The notes beneath the pieces were generated by a model. That model was not told the origin of the DNA. It saw only the letters and a list, made by a program, of their open reading frames with translations, and searched no databases. Shown piece after piece: positions 42,150 through 50,852 of a DNA stretch of 64,000 nt. Origin of the DNA: Lentzea alba (GTDB taxonomy: Bacteria; Actinomycetota; Actinomycetes; Mycobacteriales; Pseudonocardiaceae); NCBI RefSeq assembly GCF_011067745.1, contig NZ_JAAMPJ010000009.1:310001-374000 (forward strand). The letters are read 5' to 3'. Every line of letters starts with the position of its first letter. Within the stretch, counting starts at the first letter, position 1. Position numbers and translations under genes: made by a program.

Positions 42150-42704
42150 TCAGTTCGGTGAAATCCGATTCAGCAGCCCGGCCAGCAGCCCGGCGATGTT
42201 GTAGGCGTCGTCGTGGCCGCGGTGATGTGTCCCGTCGAGCTTCCGCCCGGCGATCCGCACCGCCTCGGCCATGCCGACCTCACGCGGCAACGCGTGCGCC
42301 AGCGCGAACAAGGTCTTGACGTTCACGTGCCTCGGCCCGAACGGATAACCCACGCCCAGGTCCTTGCACTGCCGTTCGAACATCTTGCGGTCGTAGTCGC
42401 CGTACGAGGCCCAGACCCGGCGATCCGACCGGAACTCCTTGCGCAGCACCGCGCACGCCTCGGCGAACGAGACGCCGGCGGAGACCTGCTCCTGCGTCAA
42501 CGTCGTCAGCCGAGTGCAGAATGGACTGACGGACGATCGCGTTGGCCGCACCAGCACACTGCGCCGCTCGCCCCGGACCCCGGAACCCACCTCGAGCGGG
42601 CAGATCCCGATCTCGATGATCTCCGAGACCTCGCCGGGCGGCGGCGATCCTTCCCAACACGTCGATTCCACGTCGACGACCAGCACCTGATCCAGCGATA
42701 TCAC
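42150..42704 (-). CDS. DEDDh-family 3'-5' exonuclease
   Basis: A 184-residue exonuclease of the KapD/Eri1-like group. Metal-binding residues fall in the expected places: VVDVEST (Asp, Glu), ASYGDYD (Asp) and HHRGHDDAYN (catalytic His and final Asp). It probably trims single-stranded RNA or DNA 3' ends. The start is GTG 42704. A decayed copy of its last 30 codons lies at 36448-36546 on the other side of the toxin module, so this gene marks one edge of a rearrangement. Confidence 0.87.
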   Translation of the reverse strand: MISLDQVLVVDVESTCWEGSPPPGEVSEIIEIGICPLEVGSGVRGERRSVLVRPTRSSVSPFCTRLTTLTQEQVSAGVSFAEACAVLRKEFRSDRRVWASYGDYDRKMFERQCKDLGVGYPFGPRHVNVKTLFALAHALPREVGMAEAVRIAGRKLDGTHHRGHDDAYNIAGLLAGLLNRISPN

Positions 42705-42742
42705 GTGCTGATCGTCCCTGACGTGTCCAACGACTAAACCCA

Positions 42743-42766
42743 GATGATCAAACCCAGATGATCAGA
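42743..42766. repeat. Tandem GATGATCA pair
   Basis: GATGATCAAAC at 42743-42753 and GATGATCAGAC at 42757-42767, 14 bases apart, between the exonuclease start and the SDR stop. It matches the pair at 34785-34809. A single GATGATCAG is at 42131. Confidence 0.55.
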
Positions 42767-43520
42767 CGATGACCGCGCCGCCGTCGACCACGAGCGTCTC
42801 ACCGGTCACGTACCCACCAGCAGGGGAAGCCAGGAAGACGACGGCCGCGGCCAGCTCCTCCGGGTCGCCGATGCGCCCGGCGGGCAGCACGGCCTGCATC
42901 TTCTCCATGTACCCCGGCGGGTACTGGTCGGTCATCTCCGAGCTGAAGAAGCCGGGGCAGATCGCGTTGACCCGGATGCCCTTGCGTCCGGTCCACTGCT
43001 GCGCCAGGTCACGCGTGAGGCCCAGCAGACCGGCTTTCGACGCTGAGTAGGCGGCCTGCGGGATCCCGCCGGTCACCAGCCCGAGCACCGAAGAGATGTT
43101 GATGATCGACCCACCGGACTTCATGACCGACGCGGCGGCCTGCGCCATCCAGTACGCGCCGTTCAGGTTCACGTCCATGACGCCGAGGAACTCCTCGGGC
43201 GTCTCCCGCGAAGCCGGCACCGCCGAAGCCACACCGGCGTTGTTCACCAGCACCGAAACGACACCGAACTCGGCGGCCGCCCGCGCCACCTCACGGCAGT
43301 CGTCGGGCTGCGAGACGTCGGCCTGCACCACGAGCGCACGACGACCTACGGACTCGACCAAAGCCGCCGTGTCCTTCAGCTTGTCCGCACGACGAGCGGC
43401 GAGAACAACATCCGCGCCGGCCTCCGCCAAACCCTTGGCGAACGCCACACCGAGACCAGAGGACGCGCCGGTGACGATCGCGACCTTCCCGTCGAGCCGG
43501 AACTTGTCCAGGATGCCCAC
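42762..43520 (-). CDS. Short-chain dehydrogenase, fatty acid catabolism context
   Basis: A 252-residue SDR: LDGKVAIVTGASSGLGVAFAKGL with the cofactor motif near residues 17-24, VNNAGVA, and the active-site YSASKAG. It probably oxidises a 3-hydroxyacyl or similar thioester. The GTG at 43520 follows GGAAAGG and overlaps the thiolase stop by one base (TAGTG). It is the last gene of the acyl-CoA dehydrogenase-thiolase-SDR operon, which would cover three steps of beta-oxidation apart from hydration. Confidence 0.88.
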   Translation of the reverse strand: MGILDKFRLDGKVAIVTGASSGLGVAFAKGLAEAGADVVLAARRADKLKDTAALVESVGRRALVVQADVSQPDDCREVARAAAEFGVVSVLVNNAGVASAVPASRETPEEFLGVMDVNLNGAYWMAQAAASVMKSGGSIINISSVLGLVTGGIPQAAYSASKAGLLGLTRDLAQQWTGRKGIRVNAICPGFFSSEMTDQYPPGYMEKMQAVLPAGRIGDPEELAAAVVFLASPAGGYVTGETLVVDGGAVIV

Positions 43521-44716
43521 TACGAAAGCCTTTCCAGGATGATCGCCATGCCCTGACCGCCGCCGACGCACATCGTCTCGAGACCAAACTGCGCGTCGCG
43601 GGCCTGCATGCCGTTGATCAGCGTCGTCATGATCCGTGCGCCCGTCGATCCGAACGGGTGCCCCAAAGCGATCGCACCGCCGTGCACGTTCAGCTTGTCG
43701 ATGTCGATGCCCAGCGCACGCTGGCTGCCGATCACCTGCACCGCGAACGCCTCGTTGATCTCCACCAGGTCGATGTCCGAAATGGACAGACCGGCGTGAC
43801 CGAGAGCCTGGCGGGTCGCGTCGACCGGCCCGAGCCCCATGATCTCCGGCGACAGCCCGGAAACACCGGTCGACACGATGCGCGCCAACGGGGTCAGCCC
43901 GAGCTCGCGAGCCCGCACATCGCTCATGATCACGACAGCGGCCGCGCCGTCGTTGAGCGGGCAGCAGTTGCCCGCCGTGATCGTGCCCTCGGGCCGGAAC
44001 GACGGCTTCAGCGCCGAAACAGCCTCGTAAGTAACACCGGCACGCGGTCCGTCATCGGTGGAAACGACCGTACCGTCGGCCAGCACCACCGGAGTGATCT
44101 CGCGGGCGAAGAACCCGTCCGCGATCGCCTTCTCCGCGAGGTTCTGCGACCGCACGCCGAACTCGTCCTGGTCGTGCCGCGAGATGCCCATCTGCTTCGC
44201 GACGTTCTCGGCTGTCTGGCCCATCGCGATGTAGTAGTCGGGCAGCTTGCCGTCCAGCCGCGGGTCGGTCCACGGAGCATTGGACGCCGCCGTGTCCTGA
44301 GTCCGTTGCTGTGCCTCGTCGAACAACGGGTTGAACGACGGCGCACCGGAGTGCATGTACCGCGAGACGCACTCGACGCCGGCGGAGATGAACCCGTGCC
44401 CCTCCCCCGCCTTGATCGCGTGGAAGGCCATCCGCGCGGTCTGCACGGAGGACGCGCAGAACCGGTTGACGGTCGTGCCGGGCAGGTTGTCGTAGCCGAG
44501 CTGCACGGCCACGCGGCGCGCGATGTTCTGGCCGTGCTCGTCCTGCGGCTCGGCGCAACCGAGGTGCAGGTCGGTGATCTCGGACGCCGGGATGTCGCCC
44601 AGCGCCGCGGAGATCACCTGTGCGGCCAGGTCGTCCGGCCGCAGCGACACGAGAGAACCCTTGCGGGCACGGCCGATCGGCGACCGGGCGGTGGAGACGA
44701 TGACTGCTTCAGCCAC
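43520..44716 (-). CDS. Acetyl-CoA acyltransferase (thiolase)
   Basis: A 398-residue degradative thiolase. The acyl-binding Cys87 is in NRFCASS, His353 in ALGHPFGSTG and the second catalytic Cys383 in METMCVGGGQG; EINEAFAVQ is also conserved. It cleaves 3-ketoacyl-CoA with CoA to release acetyl-CoA. It lies 10 bases after the acyl-CoA dehydrogenase and overlaps the SDR by one base. Control is probably by the TetR protein encoded at 45965. Confidence 0.94.
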   Translation of the reverse strand: MAEAVIVSTARSPIGRARKGSLVSLRPDDLAAQVISAALGDIPASEITDLHLGCAEPQDEHGQNIARRVAVQLGYDNLPGTTVNRFCASSVQTARMAFHAIKAGEGHGFISAGVECVSRYMHSGAPSFNPLFDEAQQRTQDTAASNAPWTDPRLDGKLPDYYIAMGQTAENVAKQMGISRHDQDEFGVRSQNLAEKAIADGFFAREITPVVLADGTVVSTDDGPRAGVTYEAVSALKPSFRPEGTITAGNCCPLNDGAAAVVIMSDVRARELGLTPLARIVSTGVSGLSPEIMGLGPVDATRQALGHAGLSISDIDLVEINEAFAVQVIGSQRALGIDIDKLNVHGGAIALGHPFGSTGARIMTTLINGMQARDAQFGLETMCVGGGQGMAIILERLS

Positions 44717-44726
44717 AAAACACCCC

Positions 44727-45872
44727 TTACAGGCCCAGGTCGCGGCCGATGAGTTCCTTCATGATCTCGTTGGAGCCCGCCCAGATCTTCGTGACGCGGG
44801 CGTCCATCCACGCGCGAGCGACGCGGTACTCGGTCATGTAGCCGTAGCCGCCGTGCAGCTGCACACAGGCGTCGATGACCTCGTTCTCGACGTCGGCGCT
44901 CCAGTACTTCGCCTGCGCCGCCTCGACCGAGCTCAGTTCGCCGCGAACGTGCTGCATGGTCAGGGTGTCGATGAACGCCTGCGAGACGTCCAGCTTGGTG
45001 CGCAGCTCGGCGAGCTGGAACTTGTTGTGCTGGAACTTGCCGATCGCCTGACCGAACGCCTTGCGCTCCTTGACGTACTCCAGCGTCTCGTCGAAAACGC
45101 CCTGCGCGTGCGCCAGGTTGGAGATCGCGCCGCCGATCCGCTCCTGCGGCAGGCGTTCCATCATGTAGATGAAGCCCTGACCCTCCTCGCCGATGACGTG
45201 CTCCTGCGAGAGCCGCACGTCGGAGAAGAACAGCTCCGCGGTGTCGGACGGGTGCTGGCCGACCTTGTCGAGCTTGCGGCCGCGCTCGAAGCCCGGCATA
45301 CCGGTCTCGACGGCGAACAGCGTGATGCCGCGCGCGCCCTTCGAGGGGTCGGTCCGGGCCGCCACGACGATCATGTCGGCGGTGTAGCCGTTGGTGATGA
45401 ACGTCTTGGAGCCGTTGAGGATCCAGTCGGCACCGTCGCGCACGGCGTTGGTCTTCAACGCGGCGAGGTCGGAGCCACCGGAGGGCTCGGTCATCGCGAT
45501 GCCGGTCTTGATCTCACCGGTGCACATGCCGGGCAGCCAGCGCTGCTTCTGCTCCTCGGTGCACAGGTCGACGATGTAGGGCGCCACGACGTCACCGTGG
45601 ATGCCCAGCGACGACGCCACCGCGGCGTTGACCCGGCACAGCTCCTCGGCGAACACCGTGTTGAACCGGTAGTCGTTCGCGCCGCTGCCGCCGTACTCCT
45701 CGGGGATCTCCAGACCGAGCAGACCCTGACGGCCCGCCTCCAGCCACACGTCCCGGTCGATCACCCGCTGCTCGATGAACTTCTCGACGTTCGGCGTGAT
45801 CGTGCGCTCGACGAACGCCTTCGCCGACTCCCGGAACGCGGCGTGATCCTCGTTGAACAGCGTCCGCTGCAC
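44727..45872 (-). CDS. Acyl-CoA dehydrogenase, long-chain type
   Basis: A 381-residue FAD enzyme that makes trans-2-enoyl-CoA. MTEPSGGSDLAAL, KTFITNG and VQLHGGYGYMTEY are family motifs. At the site of the medium-chain enzyme's catalytic Glu it reads IWAGSNEIMKELIGRDL, as in long-chain enzymes whose base lies elsewhere. I start at the GTG at 45872 because GGAGG lies five bases before it; an ATG four codons upstream overlaps that site. Two CTAAGC-N4-GCTTAG boxes lie directly upstream. Confidence 0.93.
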   Translation of the reverse strand: MQRTLFNEDHAAFRESAKAFVERTITPNVEKFIEQRVIDRDVWLEAGRQGLLGLEIPEEYGGSGANDYRFNTVFAEELCRVNAAVASSLGIHGDVVAPYIVDLCTEEQKQRWLPGMCTGEIKTGIAMTEPSGGSDLAALKTNAVRDGADWILNGSKTFITNGYTADMIVVAARTDPSKGARGITLFAVETGMPGFERGRKLDKVGQHPSDTAELFFSDVRLSQEHVIGEEGQGFIYMMERLPQERIGGAISNLAHAQGVFDETLEYVKERKAFGQAIGKFQHNKFQLAELRTKLDVSQAFIDTLTMQHVRGELSSVEAAQAKYWSADVENEVIDACVQLHGGYGYMTEYRVARAWMDARVTKIWAGSNEIMKELIGRDLGL

Positions 45873-45885
45873 GACTACCTCCATA

Positions 45886-45901
45886 CTAAGCGGTTGCTTA
45901 G
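45886..45901. promoter_or_regulatory. CTAAGC-N4-GCTTAG operator, site B1
   Basis: CTAAGCGGTTGCTTAG, a perfect palindrome 14 bases upstream of the acyl-CoA dehydrogenase start and 64 bases before the divergent TetR start. Confidence 0.75.
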
Positions 45902-45903
45902 CG

Positions 45904-45919
45904 CTAAGCGCCCGCTTAG
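45904..45919. promoter_or_regulatory. CTAAGC-N4-GCTTAG operator, site B2
   Basis: CTAAGCGCCCGCTTAG, a second perfect copy with its centre 18 bases from B1. The junction CTTAGCGCTAAG is itself palindromic. Two dimers could bind side by side and control both directions. Confidence 0.75.
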
Positions 45920-45964
45920 CGTGCAGTACGATCCATCACCTGTCAACACGCGAGGAGCAGCCCG

Positions 45965-46588
45965 ATGACCACTGTCGGCCTGGACGAGTTCGCCCTGCTC
46001 GACGAGACGTGGCGCTCGGTCACCCCGGACGCCGCCCGCCGCATGCTCATCGCCGCCGCCCACGCGTTCGCAGGCAAGGGATATCACGCCACGACGACCC
46101 GTGACATCGCTTCTCTCGCGGGAATGTCACCCGCGGCCGTGTACATCCACTACCGGTCCAAAGAGGAACTTCTGTTCAACATCTCGTACATCGGCCACGA
46201 GACCTCGCTGACCATGCTGTCCGGCGTCCAGGGCGCCGACGCGGTGGAGCGGCTGAGGAACGCGGTGGCGGCGTTCGCGGGGTGGCACGCGGAGTTCCAC
46301 ACGACGGCGCGGGTGGTGCAGTACGAGCTCGGCGCACTCACCCCCGAACACCACGCGGAGGTGGCGGAGCTGCGCCGGCAGATCGACCAGCGGATGCGGT
46401 CGTTCATCGCGGACGGGGTCGCGGAAGGCGTGTTCGACGTTCCGGACCTGAAGGGCGCGACCCTGGCCGTGCTGTCGTTGTGCATCGACGTCGCGCGCTG
46501 GTACCGGCCGGACGGGAAGCGGACCCCGGACGAGATCGGCGCGTTGTACGCCGATCTCGTCCTGAGGATGGTTCGCCCGGCTGCCTAG
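45965..46588 (+). CDS. TetR-family regulator, candidate controller of the lipid regulon
   Basis: A 207-residue TetR protein: helix-turn-helix at about residues 25-72 (TTRDIASLAGMSPAAVYIHYRSKEELL), then a helical domain ending CIDVARWYRPDGKRTPDEIGALYADLVLRMV, a C-terminus common in acyl-CoA-responsive actinobacterial regulators. It diverges from the dehydrogenase-thiolase-SDR operon across a double CTAAGC-N4-GCTTAG site, so it probably represses that operon and itself and releases on an acyl-CoA. The sites at 33527 and 47892 would extend its regulon. Confidence 0.88.
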   Translation: MTTVGLDEFALLDETWRSVTPDAARRMLIAAAHAFAGKGYHATTTRDIASLAGMSPAAVYIHYRSKEELLFNISYIGHETSLTMLSGVQGADAVERLRNAVAAFAGWHAEFHTTARVVQYELGALTPEHHAEVAELRRQIDQRMRSFIADGVAEGVFDVPDLKGATLAVLSLCIDVARWYRPDGKRTPDEIGALYADLVLRMVRPAA

Positions 46589-46595
46589 CCCGGGA

Positions 46596-46871
46596 TCAAC
46601 GGACCGATTTCCGCCCGTACACCCCTGCCACGATCGAGACGCCGACCGCGGCCAGCACGATCTGGAAGAGCAGCTCCCACCAGTCGAACCAGCCGGTGGT
46701 CTCCTGCACGCCGAACCAGCCGGCGACGAGGGAGCCCAGGAACGCCGCCACGATGCCGACCACGATCGTCAGCCACAGCGGGATGGCCTGCTTGCCAGGC
46801 GCCACCAGCTTGCCGAGCAGGCCGATGATCAGGCCGATGATGAGCGCGCCGAGAATGCTCTCGATGGTCAC
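46596..46871 (-). CDS. GlsB/YeaQ/YmgE-family small membrane protein
   Basis: A 91-residue protein with three membrane segments and the family pattern ILGALIIGLIIGLLGKLVAPG...TIVVGIVAAFLGSLVAGWFG. Members are general-stress membrane proteins of unknown mechanism. The GTG start follows AGGAGGCGTCC. It is longer by a Trp-rich insert (TGWFDWWELLFQ) before the last helix. It converges with the TetR gene eight bases away. Confidence 0.9.
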   Translation of the reverse strand: MTIESILGALIIGLIIGLLGKLVAPGKQAIPLWLTIVVGIVAAFLGSLVAGWFGVQETTGWFDWWELLFQIVLAAVGVSIVAGVYGRKSVR

Positions 46872-46956
46872 GGACGCCTCCTCCGCTACTCCCCGATGCG
46901 CACGGGGATCTCGCAGAAAATCATCCCGTCACTCGGCATGATCCGCAGCTCGGGAG

Positions 46957-47736
46957 CTACCAGCGGCTACCGGAGACCTGGCTCATCCACTGGTTGATGG
47001 TCGCGGTCCAGTCCGTGCCGACCGCCTGCTGGTGCGACACCGCGAACCGGCCGTAGGCGTCGCCACCCGCCCGGAGCAGCCCGGCGCGCTTGTCGGCCTC
47101 CAGGATCACGTGCAGCTCACCCGGCGTCGTCACGAACGTCAGCTCGACCTGCTTGACGCGGCCCGCGAACTGCGGCGGCGGGTAGAACTCGATCTCCTGG
47201 TAGAACGGCAGCTGCTGCGGCACGCCGTGGATGCGCCCCTGCTCGTTGTCCGCCTTGGTGAAGCGGAAGCCCATCTGCCCGAACGCCTGCAGCACCGCGT
47301 CCTGCGACGGCAGCGGGTGCACCCAGATCGGGTCGAGGTCACCGGGGTCGACGGCGCCGCGGACCTCGAGCTCGGTGCGCAGGCCCAGCTGCATGCCGGA
47401 GAGCTGCATGCCGCCCACGACGTTGAGCGGGCACTCGAACGGGACCGGGATCTGGAACGGCAGCGAGAGGTTCTGGTGCGGCTGGGCGACGATCCGCTGT
47501 CCCACGGAGAACTTGTGGAACTCCATGTTGGTGTTGTACTCGTTGTCGCCGCTCTCGATCTCGACACGGGTGAGCAGCGCCAGCGTGACGTGGTCGATCT
47601 CGGCGGGGTGGTCACCGCCGGCGATCCTGACCTCGCCGGAGAGGACCTCGCCGGGACGCACGTTCGGGTTGGTCAGCACCGTGTCGACAGTCGGCCCGCC
47701 CACGCCGAACGCGCGCATCATCCTCTTGAACACCAC
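46957..47736 (-). CDS. Spo0M-like sporulation-control protein
   Basis: A 259-residue arrestin-fold protein beginning with the typical VFKRMMRAFGVGGPTVDTVL. It continues with GEVLSGEVRIAGGDHPAEIDHVTLALLTRVE and SLPFQIPVPFECPLNVVGGMQL. Spo0M proteins affect sporulation and cell-wall events in Bacillus; the actinobacterial role is unsettled. AGGAGG lies before GTG-GTG, and I take the first at 47736. It is divergent from the acyl-CoA carboxylase gene. Confidence 0.9.
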   Translation of the reverse strand: MVFKRMMRAFGVGGPTVDTVLTNPNVRPGEVLSGEVRIAGGDHPAEIDHVTLALLTRVEIESGDNEYNTNMEFHKFSVGQRIVAQPHQNLSLPFQIPVPFECPLNVVGGMQLSGMQLGLRTELEVRGAVDPGDLDPIWVHPLPSQDAVLQAFGQMGFRFTKADNEQGRIHGVPQQLPFYQEIEFYPPPQFAGRVKQVELTFVTTPGELHVILEADKRAGLLRAGGDAYGRFAVSHQQAVGTDWTATINQWMSQVSGSRW

Positions 47737-47891
47737 TGCGGCCTCCTGGAGCCCTTCGCAAGTTTGCGGGGAAGTCTGCCAACTGAATCGCCCGAATGCG
47801 GCGAAGCGTTCCGTTGACGCCTCAGCCCCACGATCGGTTCCGTATGGACTTCCGTTCACTTCAGATGGCAACATGCGACCGCCGTCACATA

Positions 47892-47907
47892 CTAAGCGGT
47901 CGCTCAG
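47892..47907. promoter_or_regulatory. CTAAGC-N4-GCTcAG operator, site C
   Basis: CTAAGCGGTCGCTCAG has one mismatch to the shared palindrome. It touches the AGGAGG ribosome site of the carboxylase gene starting at 47918, so binding there would block transcription or early elongation. Confidence 0.65.
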
Positions 47908-47917
47908 GAGGATTGCC

Positions 47918-50842
47918 GTGCTGCTCGTCGCCAACCGGGGTGAGGTCGCCGTCCGCGTGCTGGGCGCGGCCGCTGACCTGGGCATACGCACCGTGGCGGT
48001 GTACGCGGAGGACGACGCTTCCGCCCTGCACGTGACGCTCGCGGACCGCGCGGTCGCCCTGCGTGGACCTGCTCCGTACCTCGACGTCGAGCAGATCCTG
48101 GACGCCGCCGAGGGGTGTCAGGCCGTGCATCCGGGATGGGGCTTCCTGTCCGAGAACGCTTCGTTCGCTCGGGCGTGTTCGGAGCGCGGGCTGGCGTTCG
48201 TCGGGCCGTCCGCTGACGTTCTGGAACTGCTCGGCGACAAGCGGCGAGCACGGGACTTGGCGGCGTCGCTGGGAATCCCGGTGCTGGACGCGGCGCCGGG
48301 CGAGTTCCCCTTGATGGTCAAGGCGGTCGCCGGTGGTGGCGGCAAGGGCATGCGGGCGGTGTTCGCGCCCGAGGACCTCGACGGCGCGGTCGAGGCGTGC
48401 CGGGCGGAGGCGCTGGCGGCGTTCGGGGTCGGGGACGTCTACTTCGAACGGTTGCTGCCCTCCGCCCGGCACATCGAGGTACAGCTCGTCGGCACCTCGG
48501 TGATCGGCGACCGCGACTGCTCGCTGCAGCTGCGGCACCAGAAGGTCGTGGAGATCGCTCCGGCGCCGTTGCTGGATCCGTCACTGCGCAAGGCTTTGCA
48601 CGAGGCAGCCGAGGCCATCGCGGTGGCTGTCGGCTACACCGGCGTAGGCACGGTGGAGTTCCTGGTGGCCGGGGACTCGTTCGCGTTCCTGGAGGTCAAC
48701 CCGCGGCTGCAGGTCGAGCACACGGTGACCGAGATGGTGTCCGGTGTGGACCTCGTGCGCACGCAACTGCTGTTGGCCTGGGGCGGCGACGTCGACTACA
48801 CGCCCGTTGACCGCGGTGCGGCCGTGCAGGTGCGTGTGAACCAGACCTCGGGCGGCACGCTGTCGTCGTTCGCGCTGCCTTCCGGACCCGGCGTTCGCGT
48901 CGACACGCACGGGTACGTGGGCTACCGGGTCGGCACGCGGTACGACGGGCTGCTCGCGAAGCTCGTGGTGCACGGCGAGGACCTGGACGTGGCGCTGAAC
49001 CGGGCGCGGCGGGCGTTGCGCGAGTTCCGGATCGAGGGCGTCTCGACGAACCTGGAGTTCCTCCGCTCGCTGCTGGCCCGCGACATCGTGGGCGCGACGA
49101 CCGATTTCGTGCTCGAGGAACCCGCCGACGGCATGCGGGCTCCGCTGGCCGGCACCGTGGTCGCGGTGTCGCCGGACGCCGTGGTGCTGGAAGCGATGAA
49201 GATGCAGCACGAGGTGCGGGTGTCCGGCGACGTGCTGGTGTCGGTGGGCGACACGGTGTCCGAGGGCCAGGTGCTGGCCTCCGGCGCCGGTGAGTCCACC
49301 GAGGACTCGGCCGAGGTCGATCCTTCGGTGGTGCGCCCGGATCTGGCCGAGGTGCTCGAACGGCATCAGTTCGACCGCCCCGAGGCAGCGGCGCGACGGC
49401 ATGCGGCCGGCGGACGGACCGCGCGCGAGAACATCGCGGACCTCTGCTCGTCGTTCGTCGAGTACGGCGGCCTCGCGATCGCCGCACAACGCCAGCGCCG
49501 CTCGCTCGACGAACTGATCGAACGCACGCCCGCCGACGGCATGGTGGCGGGCATCGGCGTCGTCAACGGCCAACGGATCGTGGCGATGTCCTACGACTAC
49601 GCCGTGCTCGCCGGCACACAGGGTCTGCGCAACCATCAGAAGAAAGACAGGTTGTTCGCGCTGGCCCAGCAGGAGAACCTGCCCGTGGTGCTGTTCGCGG
49701 AGGGCGGCGGCGGACGGCCAGGCGACACCGACCACAGCATGGTCAGCGGCCTCGACTGCGGCTCGTTCCACGCGTTCGCCCAGCTCAGCGGCCAGGTGCC
49801 GCTGATCGGCGTGGTCGCGGGCCGGTGCTTCGCGGGCAACGCGGTGCTGCTCGGCACGTGCGACGTGATCATCGCGGTCGAGGGCGCGAACATCGGCATG
49901 GGCGGCCCGGCGATGATCGAGGGCGGCGGCCTGGGCACGTTCCGTCCCGAGGACATCGGCCCGTTGGACGTCCAGGTGCCCAACGGCGTAGTGGACATCG
50001 CGGTGGCGACCGAAGAAGAAGCCATCGCCGTCGCGAAGAAGTACCTCTCCTACTTTCAAGGCCCTACAACCGATTGGTCGTGTGAGGATCAGCGCCTCCT
50101 CCGCCACGCCATCCCGGAGAACCGCCTCCGCGCCTACAACATCCGCACCGTCATCGACACCCTCGCCGACACCGGCTCAGTCCTCGAACTCCGCCAGGGC
50201 TTCGGCAAGGCCATCGTCACCGCGCTGATCCGCGTCGAAGGCCGCCCCATCGCCCTGATCGCCAACGACCCCAACGTCCTGGGCGGCGCGATCGACGCGG
50301 ACGCCGCCGACAAGTGCGCCCGTTTCCTCCAGCTGGCGGACGCGTTCGACCTCCCGGTCGTCTCCCTCACCGACACCCCGGGCTTCATGGTGGGCCCGGA
50401 TGCCGAGCGCACCGCCACCGTCCGCCACCTCACCCGCATGGTCGTGACGGGCGCCAACCTGACCGTCCCCTTCGGACTCGTCGTGCTGCGCAAGGCGTAC
50501 GGCCTCGGCGCCCAGGCGATGGCCGCGGGCTCCCTCAAGGTCCCCCAGTTCGCCATCTCCTGGCCCACCGGCGAGTTCGGCCCGATGGGCCTCGAAGGCG
50601 CCGTGAAGCTCGGCTTCAAACGGGAACTGGACGCGATCGAAGACGAGGCAGAACGCAAGCAGCGCTACGACCAGATGGTCGCGAGCGCGTACGAACACGG
50701 CAAAGCGCTGAACGTCGCGAGTGTCTTCGAGATCGACGACGTGATCGACCCGGCCGACACGCGCCGTTGGATCGCCACGGCGCTGGCCCCCGCAACTTCC
50801 CGCCCAGCAGGGAAGAAACGCCCGTTCATCGACACCTGGTGA
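47918..50842 (+). CDS. Single-chain biotin-dependent acyl-CoA carboxylase
   Basis: A 974-residue fusion containing all parts of a biotin carboxylase. Residues 1-400 are biotin carboxylase (ATP-grasp with GGGGKGM at 139-145, EVNPRLQVEHTVTE near 259-272). Residues 403-460 form the biotinyl domain with EAMKM at 425-429 (Lys428 carries biotin). Residues 470-970 are the carboxyltransferase, both halves (RTARENIADL..., GFMVGPDAERT, YGLGAQAM). Most actinobacteria split these into AccA and AccD chains; this layout recalls single-chain long-chain acyl-CoA carboxylases. The GTG start follows AGGAGG. An MHS transporter follows by 10 bases. Confidence 0.92.
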   Translation: MLLVANRGEVAVRVLGAAADLGIRTVAVYAEDDASALHVTLADRAVALRGPAPYLDVEQILDAAEGCQAVHPGWGFLSENASFARACSERGLAFVGPSADVLELLGDKRRARDLAASLGIPVLDAAPGEFPLMVKAVAGGGGKGMRAVFAPEDLDGAVEACRAEALAAFGVGDVYFERLLPSARHIEVQLVGTSVIGDRDCSLQLRHQKVVEIAPAPLLDPSLRKALHEAAEAIAVAVGYTGVGTVEFLVAGDSFAFLEVNPRLQVEHTVTEMVSGVDLVRTQLLLAWGGDVDYTPVDRGAAVQVRVNQTSGGTLSSFALPSGPGVRVDTHGYVGYRVGTRYDGLLAKLVVHGEDLDVALNRARRALREFRIEGVSTNLEFLRSLLARDIVGATTDFVLEEPADGMRAPLAGTVVAVSPDAVVLEAMKMQHEVRVSGDVLVSVGDTVSEGQVLASGAGESTEDSAEVDPSVVRPDLAEVLERHQFDRPEAAARRHAAGGRTARENIADLCSSFVEYGGLAIAAQRQRRSLDELIERTPADGMVAGIGVVNGQRIVAMSYDYAVLAGTQGLRNHQKKDRLFALAQQENLPVVLFAEGGGGRPGDTDHSMVSGLDCGSFHAFAQLSGQVPLIGVVAGRCFAGNAVLLGTCDVIIAVEGANIGMGGPAMIEGGGLGTFRPEDIGPLDVQVPNGVVDIAVATEEEAIAVAKKYLSYFQGPTTDWSCEDQRLLRHAIPENRLRAYNIRTVIDTLADTGSVLELRQGFGKAIVTALIRVEGRPIALIANDPNVLGGAIDADAADKCARFLQLADAFDLPVVSLTDTPGFMVGPDAERTATVRHLTRMVVTGANLTVPFGLVVLRKAYGLGAQAMAAGSLKVPQFAISWPTGEFGPMGLEGAVKLGFKRELDAIEDEAERKQRYDQMVASAYEHGKALNVASVFEIDDVIDPADTRRWIATALAPATSRPAGKKRPFIDTW

Positions 50843-50852
50843 AGGAGAAGCC

